Assembly: GCA_947579665.1 (NCBI GenBank)
Contig: OX388351.1
Coordinates: 2,170,001 to 2,234,000, forward strand
DNA from: Sympetrum striolatum
Lineage: Eukaryota; Arthropoda; Insecta; Odonata; Libellulidae
Length of the DNA stretch: 64,000 nt
Direction: 5' to 3'
Part shown: in pieces, positions 58,598 through 64,000 of the stretch
Layout: every line of letters starts with the position of its first letter
Position numbering within the stretch: the stretch's first letter is position 1
Notes under the pieces: generated by a model
The model's database searches: none
Told to the model about the DNA's origin: nothing
What the model saw: the letters and a program-made list of their open reading frames with translations, nothing else
Made by a program: the position numbers and the translations under genes

Positions 58598-59479
58598 TTG
58601 TGTATATGTGTGTGTGATAGTGGACGCTCTAACGTGAAAACTATTGGTGGTATCAACACCAAACTTCATATATAGTACTGTGGTGTGTGCTGTCAGAGTT
58701 GATTAGTTTTTGAAGTAAATCGGTCAACCGGAAGTCGAGCTTTATTCATTAAAGCGCATTTCCGGTTTTCAAAATATCTCCATAAATATGATGTATACGT
58801 AAATTGTATTACTTATAAAAGTTTTAGATGATGTATTTTACTATAAAGTTTGTATTTAACATATTTTTGTATCACCAGTTGATTAGGAGTTATTCGTGAA
58901 ATACTGATAAACCGGAAGAAGATTATTATGTACTTTGTGGGCGCTCTAACATAAAAACTTTTTGTTTGATCAACACCCAATTTCATCAGTAGTATATTTA
59001 TTACATTCATTAGAGTTGATTAGTTTTTGGAGTAAATCGGTTAACCGGAAGTCGAGCTTCATACTTCAAAGCTCATTTCCGGTTTTCAAAATATCTCCAT
59101 AAATATGATATTTAGGTATATACTGTTATTTATAAATATTTTAGAAAATGATATTTACTATACTTTTTGTATGAAACATATGTTTGTATCACTGATTGTT
59201 TAGGATTTATTCAGGAAATACTGATAAACCGGAAGTTCCTGATTATGTACTTTGTGGGCGCTCTGGGCTATATGGGCGAAAGACCAAATCCATCGTTTTT
59301 CATCGAGCATGTCCCGAAAAACATTATTTATAACGTTTGTGACGTAAAAGATAATAATATATAAATTAATCACTCATCTTCCAAGTTTAGATGGATTATA
59401 GAGTTCGAAATTACTGTCGTAGATAAATATTTACATCTTATATATGGAGAAAGTCATGTGCTGGCCACATCAGATTTTT
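58442..59479 (-). repeat. ~1 kb interspersed repeat, copy G
   Basis: A complete inverted copy, tail first (ACTTTCTCCATATACGAAG), with a GT tract at about 58569-58615, two monomers and the 5' end CTGGCCACATCAGATTTTT. It abuts copy H with a shared T5. Confidence 0.93.
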
Positions 59480-59601
59480 ACTTTCTCCATATACGAAGTA
59501 TAGAGAAAATATTGTTTTCATGAAAAAATTCGACTTCGAGATTTCAACAGAAATACATGTTTTGGGGTCCCTAGAACACGTTTTGACCATTTTCGGAATG
59601 A

Positions 59602-59685
<84 letters not shown>

Positions 59686-60493
59686 TGTGATAGTGGACGC
59701 TCTAACGTGAAAACTGTTGGTCGTATCAATACCAAACTTCGTATATAGTACTGTGGTGTGTGCTGTCAGAGTTGATTAGTTTTTGGAGTAAATCGGTCAA
59801 CCGGAAGTCGAGCTTTATTCATTAAAGCTCATTTCCGGTTTTCAAAATATCTCCATAAATATGATATATACGTATATTGTATTACTTATAAAATTTTTAG
59901 ATAATGTAATTTACTATAACTTTTGTATTTAACATATTTTTGTATCACCGGTTGTTTAGGAGTTATTCGTGAAACACTGATAAACCGGAAGAAGATGATT
60001 ACGTATTTTGTGGGCGCTCTAACATGAAAATTATTTGGCGGATCAACACCAAATTTCATTTGTAGTACTTCTATTACAGTTTTTAGAGTTGATTAGTTTT
60101 TGGAATAAATCGGTTAACCGGAAGTTGAGCTTCATTCTTCAAAGCTCATTTCCGGTTTTCAAAATATCTCCATAAATATGATATTTAGGTATATACTATT
60201 ATTTATAAATGTTTTAGAAAATAAAATTTACTATAACTTTTGTATGAAACATATTTTCGTATCACTGATTGTTTAGGAGTTATTCCTGAAATACTGATAA
60301 ACCGGAAGTTGCTGATTATGTACTTTGTCGGCGCTCTGGGCTCTATGGGCGAAAGGCCAGTCTCATCGTTTTTCATCCAGCATGTCCCGAACAACATTAT
60401 TTATAATGTTTAGAGTTCGAAATTACTGTCGTAGATAAGTATTTACATCTTATATATGGAGAAAGTCATGTGCTGGCCACATCAGATTTTTTT
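59475..60493 (-). repeat. ~1 kb interspersed repeat, copy H
   Basis: A second inverted copy directly after G, head-to-tail. The GT tract is long (about 59605-59685). A deletion of about 60 bp near 60410 removes the segment between AATGTTT and AGAGTTCGAAATTAC that the other copies keep. Confidence 0.93.
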
Positions 60494-61579
60494 GATAATC
60501 ACGTCGTTTTCCTTAAGATTTGAAATTAACATACACACTATAGTTCAAATTTCCTTTGAGGGCAAATGTATCATCTAAAATGAAATTGATATGCTGAAGC
60601 GTGACTTCTCGGAGTGGAATAGACATTTCAAAAGGATGAGAAACTTTGTAACTTCCACAGAAAATATTTATATTTTAATATTTTCTGTGGAAGTTACAAA
60701 GTTTCTCATATTTTTGAAACGTATCATCTACCTTGTTTGCAAGATTGGAATTAATATTTTAAGTTTAGTTTTCCTTACCAATGAATATCTAAAGGTCGTA
60801 GTGGTCGGAATAATCAAGCGTTTGCTCTATACCGTGAAATCACAAAATAATATAGTCCTCTTTTATCATCATCTAGAGTCAACACTCGATCCTCAAAATT
60901 ATCACACGAATAAGGTTGCCGATTGATAGCTCTAAGTTTCACAACACAGCTGAATACAAAAATGATACTGCGGTGTAAAATAAAATGCGGTGTCGTAAGA
61001 AATCAATAAAAGTATTCTTTGAGGTTCTATAGTAATTGTCTCCTTTAACATGGCTTATGAAGCAAGAAGGACAGAAAAGAAAAATTGGCTTCGATATACT
61101 TGACAAAGCCAAAAGGTAGCCTTTTTGTCACGTCTTCGGGCTTTTTTAACCGAACAAAATCGATATCGACCTCTTGAGCGCATTCTTTCCGACGAAAATA
61201 GAATACGCCCACTGAAACGAATTCCATTTTAAGGCTGAAAGTGATCCCACCCACGCTCTACCCTCAAAGCTCTTTGTGGACTTGAACCTAATGTTGCACA
61301 AACATACACGAATTCCTACATCATGAATATGCGCGAAGACGTGCTAATGAATGATTGACAATAAATCGAATAATAATTGCAGTTGCAAGTGATAGATAAA
61401 ATAAATGAACGACCCTTTAATTTAAGCAGCGGAAATCATGGAACCTCGACGTTTTACTGATAAGTGAACATCAGAGATATCCGTGACCCAAGTTAAAATG
61501 CTCTTAATACGATCTAAGGTCATATCATAAAGTGAAGGAGAGCATTGTTCACTGATCGTGAATTCTATTTCAGAACTTG
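60494..61579. other. Intergenic sequence around a perfect hairpin
   Basis: Apart from the 33 bp inverted repeat at 60636-60709 nothing is recognised. ORFs at 60591-60926 and 61045-61254 show no domain; the first runs through the hairpin. Confidence 0.45.
60636..60709. repeat. Perfect 33 bp inverted repeat with 8 nt loop
   Basis: The left arm 60636-60668 (ATGAGAAACTTTG...AAAATATT) and the right arm 60677-60709 are exact reverse complements. The loop is TATATTTT. The perfect match over 33 bp implies recent origin or selection. Confidence 0.95.
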
Positions 61580-62604
61580 AAAAATCTGATGTGGCCAGCA
61601 CATGACTTTCTCCATATATAAGATGTAAATACTTATCTACGACAGTAATTTCGAACTCTATATTCCATCTAAACTAGGAAGATGAGTGATTTATTTATAT
61701 ATTATTATCTTTGACGTCACAAACATTATAAATAATGTTTTTCGGGACATGATCGATGAAAAACGATGAAATTGGCCTTTCACCCATAGAGCCCAGAGCA
61801 CCCACAAAGTACATAATCAGCAACTTCCGGTTTATCAGTATTTCCTGAATAACTCCTAAACAGTCAGTGATACAAAAATATATTTCATACAAAAGTTATA
61901 GTAAATTATATTTTCTAAAATATTTGTGAATAATAGTATATACCTAAATAACATATTTATGAAGATATTTTGAAAACCGGAAATGAGCTTTGAAGAATGA
62001 AGCTCAACTTCCGGTTAACCGATTTACTTCAAAAACTAATCAACTCTAATGACACCAACCAAACTACTATATATGAAATTTGGTGTTGATAAAACGAATG
62101 GTTTTTTGTTAGAGCGCCCACAAAGTACATAACTGCTACTTCCGGTTTATCGGTATTTCACGAATAACTTCTAATCAGCCGGTGATACAAAAATATGTTA
62201 AATACAAAAGTTATAGTAAATCACATTATCTAAAACTTTTATAAGTAATACAATATACGTATATGCCATATTCATGGAGATATTATGAAAACCGGAAATG
62301 AGCTTTGATGAATGAAGCTCGACTTTCGGTCAACCGATTTACTCCAAAAACTAATCAACTCTGACAGCACACACCACAGTACTATATATGAAGTTTGGTA
62401 TTGATACCACCAATGGTTTTTACGTTAGAGCGCTCACAAGCACAGACACACATACACACACACATACACACAGACATCATTCCGAAAATGGTTAAAACGT
62501 GATCTAGGGACCCCAAAACATGTATTTCCGTTGAAATCTGGAAGTCAAATTTTTTCATGAAAACAATACTTTCTCTATACTTCGTATATGGAGAAAGTAA
62601 AAAT
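61580..62604 (+). repeat. ~1 kb interspersed repeat, copy I
   Basis: A complete copy with two monomers (about 61797 and 62115), a short interrupted CA tract (62440-62472) and the terminal hairpin with AGTAAAAA. Confidence 0.93.
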
Positions 62605-63123
62605 ATAGCTTTCGCAATGATGATGTTCAAACTCACTTCCTACATCAATGCTTCACAGTTCTTTGTCTTTCAGTGCAAACAATGGAACACACTGAACCTT
62701 TATGCTTTAGGATCTCAGTCTGAAAATATATTGGAAAATAAAGAAAATGAAATGTTCTAACATTATCCTCAAGGAATCCATAGAAGAAAGAACGTTCTTA
62801 AATTAAATTTGTTTTATAATTCGAGACTTATATAATGCTACGCCATCGAATGTTACAGGGCATACCGAAATCTGCTTTAGGAAAGCACTGCCTAACGTAG
62901 TTGATACTGCTGCGTTATATTATTATTATCATTATTATCGTTATTGTTGAAAATGTTACGGACAACGCAATAAATGCATGTATTGTTTCCTAATCCGATA
63001 AAGCTACTTAATAATAAAACAAATCTAGTATTACTTTATGATCTACATTTTATTAGTGCAACCGATATGACTACCACTATGATGTTCTTGCATCGAGGGC
63101 TTTCCTGTGCAGTAAACGTAACG
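62605..63123. other. Intergenic sequence, nothing recognised
   Basis: AT-rich with a short interrupted ATT run near 62918-62945. Confidence 0.5.
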
Positions 63124-63387
63124 CAATCAGTCAGGGACGGATCTAGAAAAAATATTTGGGAGGGTCAGATCGAATAATTTCAAAATAGAAGATATTTCGG
63201 CTTTCACAAAAAGTGACGTTAGAATTGTGCTAGACAAACTCGAATTTTTTCGCTAGTGATTGCTTATTAAATTGTGTTTTTATTTGCGTTATTTGAGTTT
63301 CATTTTCGAAAAATAGGCACAAGTGATATTTGGGGGGGGGGTCTGGACCCCCAGGACCACCCCCCTGGATCCGTCCCTGCAATCAGT
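63124..63387. mobile_element. hAT MITE, 248 bp, with 8 bp target-site duplication
   Basis: The ends CAGGGACGGATCTAG and CTGGATCCGTCCCTG are inverted repeats (14 of 15 match) at 63132 and 63379. The element is flanked by exact 8 bp duplications CAATCAGT (63124-63131 and 63380-63387). An 8 bp duplication and CAGGG ends define hAT. The interior has no ORF, and includes a run of ten G near the right end followed by TCTGGACCCCCAGGACC. The intact duplication suggests a fairly recent insertion. Confidence 0.9.
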
Positions 63388-64000
63388 AAATAAAATCAAA
63401 CGACTTGCTAGGGAACAAAAGGACCATACTAAAAGATATTTAAGCGTTGCTCTTTAAAACGGTATAATTCATGTTGTTAATGACAAGGGAATCTATTCAT
63501 ATGCTATATTATGCATTTTAGAGATGTCAGCTTTCCTGATAAATAGACTGCTACAAGAGGTTTCACGGGGTTCCAAGCGGTAACTTCTAAGTTTTCGAAG
63601 CACTTACTAACAGTGTAAAATAGGTATTCAGGAGAGCTACGGCCAAATTTACAAATGATATTCCTAAGCGTTTTTACAGGAAAGACGCGATGAAATGGGT
63701 TGTCTTAACTAGGTACAGGAAAAGCCAAAACCATATTATTTCCTATCAATTTAACACCGGTTGATATGAAAATATTCTTGATTAATAACGTTTCGCAGCA
63801 AGCAGAGAATAAAATATGTTCAATTATTAACCAAACTTTGCTACTCCTGAAATACAAATTAACATTCAAACGTCTATGCTCATTTCACATTATTTCATAA
63901 GCAATCAGTGGCGGCGGGTCCATTGGGTTCACTGGTTCACTGAACCCCCTAAGAAAACTACTGTACTATTTTCATTTATACCAATGTTCTTACCATAACC
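63388..64000. other. Intergenic sequence; possible transposon end at the window edge
   Basis: From about 63907, CAGTGGCGGCGGGTCCATTG and the repeated GGTTCACTG strings are more GC-rich than the flank and look like a hAT-type terminus (CAGTGGCGG). The other end would lie beyond the window. Confidence 0.3.

Noticed and set aside
59167..61892. A ~65-codon ORF recurring antisense in copies A, G and I (ITDCLG..MYFVGALG..VCDVKD)
   Set aside because: It has no ATG start, is frame-broken in E and disrupted by a deletion in H. Its recurrence is explained by the copies being related DNA.

Overview
This is animal nuclear DNA, most probably from an insect. It is AT-rich and intron-containing, dominated by transposable elements, and holds one recognisable host gene. 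The evidence is an R1-clade non-LTR retrotransposon, a secreted protein of the GYGG/PYPV structural type with a tiny first exon and a TATA/initiator promoter, and remnants of Penelope-like, pogo, mariner and hAT elements. I cannot name the species.

Layout. 1-3040 is a satellite-like higher-order repeat whose ~150-175 bp subunits each carry a tRNA T-arm/B-box-like hairpin. 3041-11991 holds two head-to-tail copies (A and B) of a ~1 kb interspersed repeat. Copy B is split inside its own (CA)n tract by a 6.5 kb R1-clade element (4914-11426) with intact ORFs, followed by a second small insert (11474-11831) in the same tract. Further copies of the ~1 kb repeat lie at 18229 (C), 22536 (D), 23749 (E, inverted), 57184 (F), 58442 and 59475 (G and H, inverted, tandem) and 61580 (I), nine in all. 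12-18 kb is AT-rich with a hAT-like MITE, a (TA)n block and two decayed LINE fragments. 28.5-32.3 kb holds the host gene, a signal-peptide-bearing Gly/Pro/Val/Tyr-rich protein in two coding exons (28616-28627 and 31467-32120). 33-52 kb is mostly featureless AT-rich DNA with a 175 bp inverted repeat, a Penelope-like remnant with a hammerhead-like motif, and a pogo-type remnant carrying a tRNA-derived SINE.

52019-54445 (minus strand) is the least familiar element. It is compact and more GC-rich than its surroundings. A core promoter, gag-like overlapping frames and an RT-RNase H frame lie between two 16 bp direct repeats, with no integrase, protease or tyrosine recombinase visible. I regard this, the bridging ORF between ORF1 and ORF2 of the R1-clade element, and the T-arm satellite as the best candidates for something undescribed.

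The genes do not form a common pathway. The coherent story is one of nested mobile elements: a microsatellite-bearing repeat spreads a (CA)n target, and a microsatellite-targeting retrotransposon uses it.
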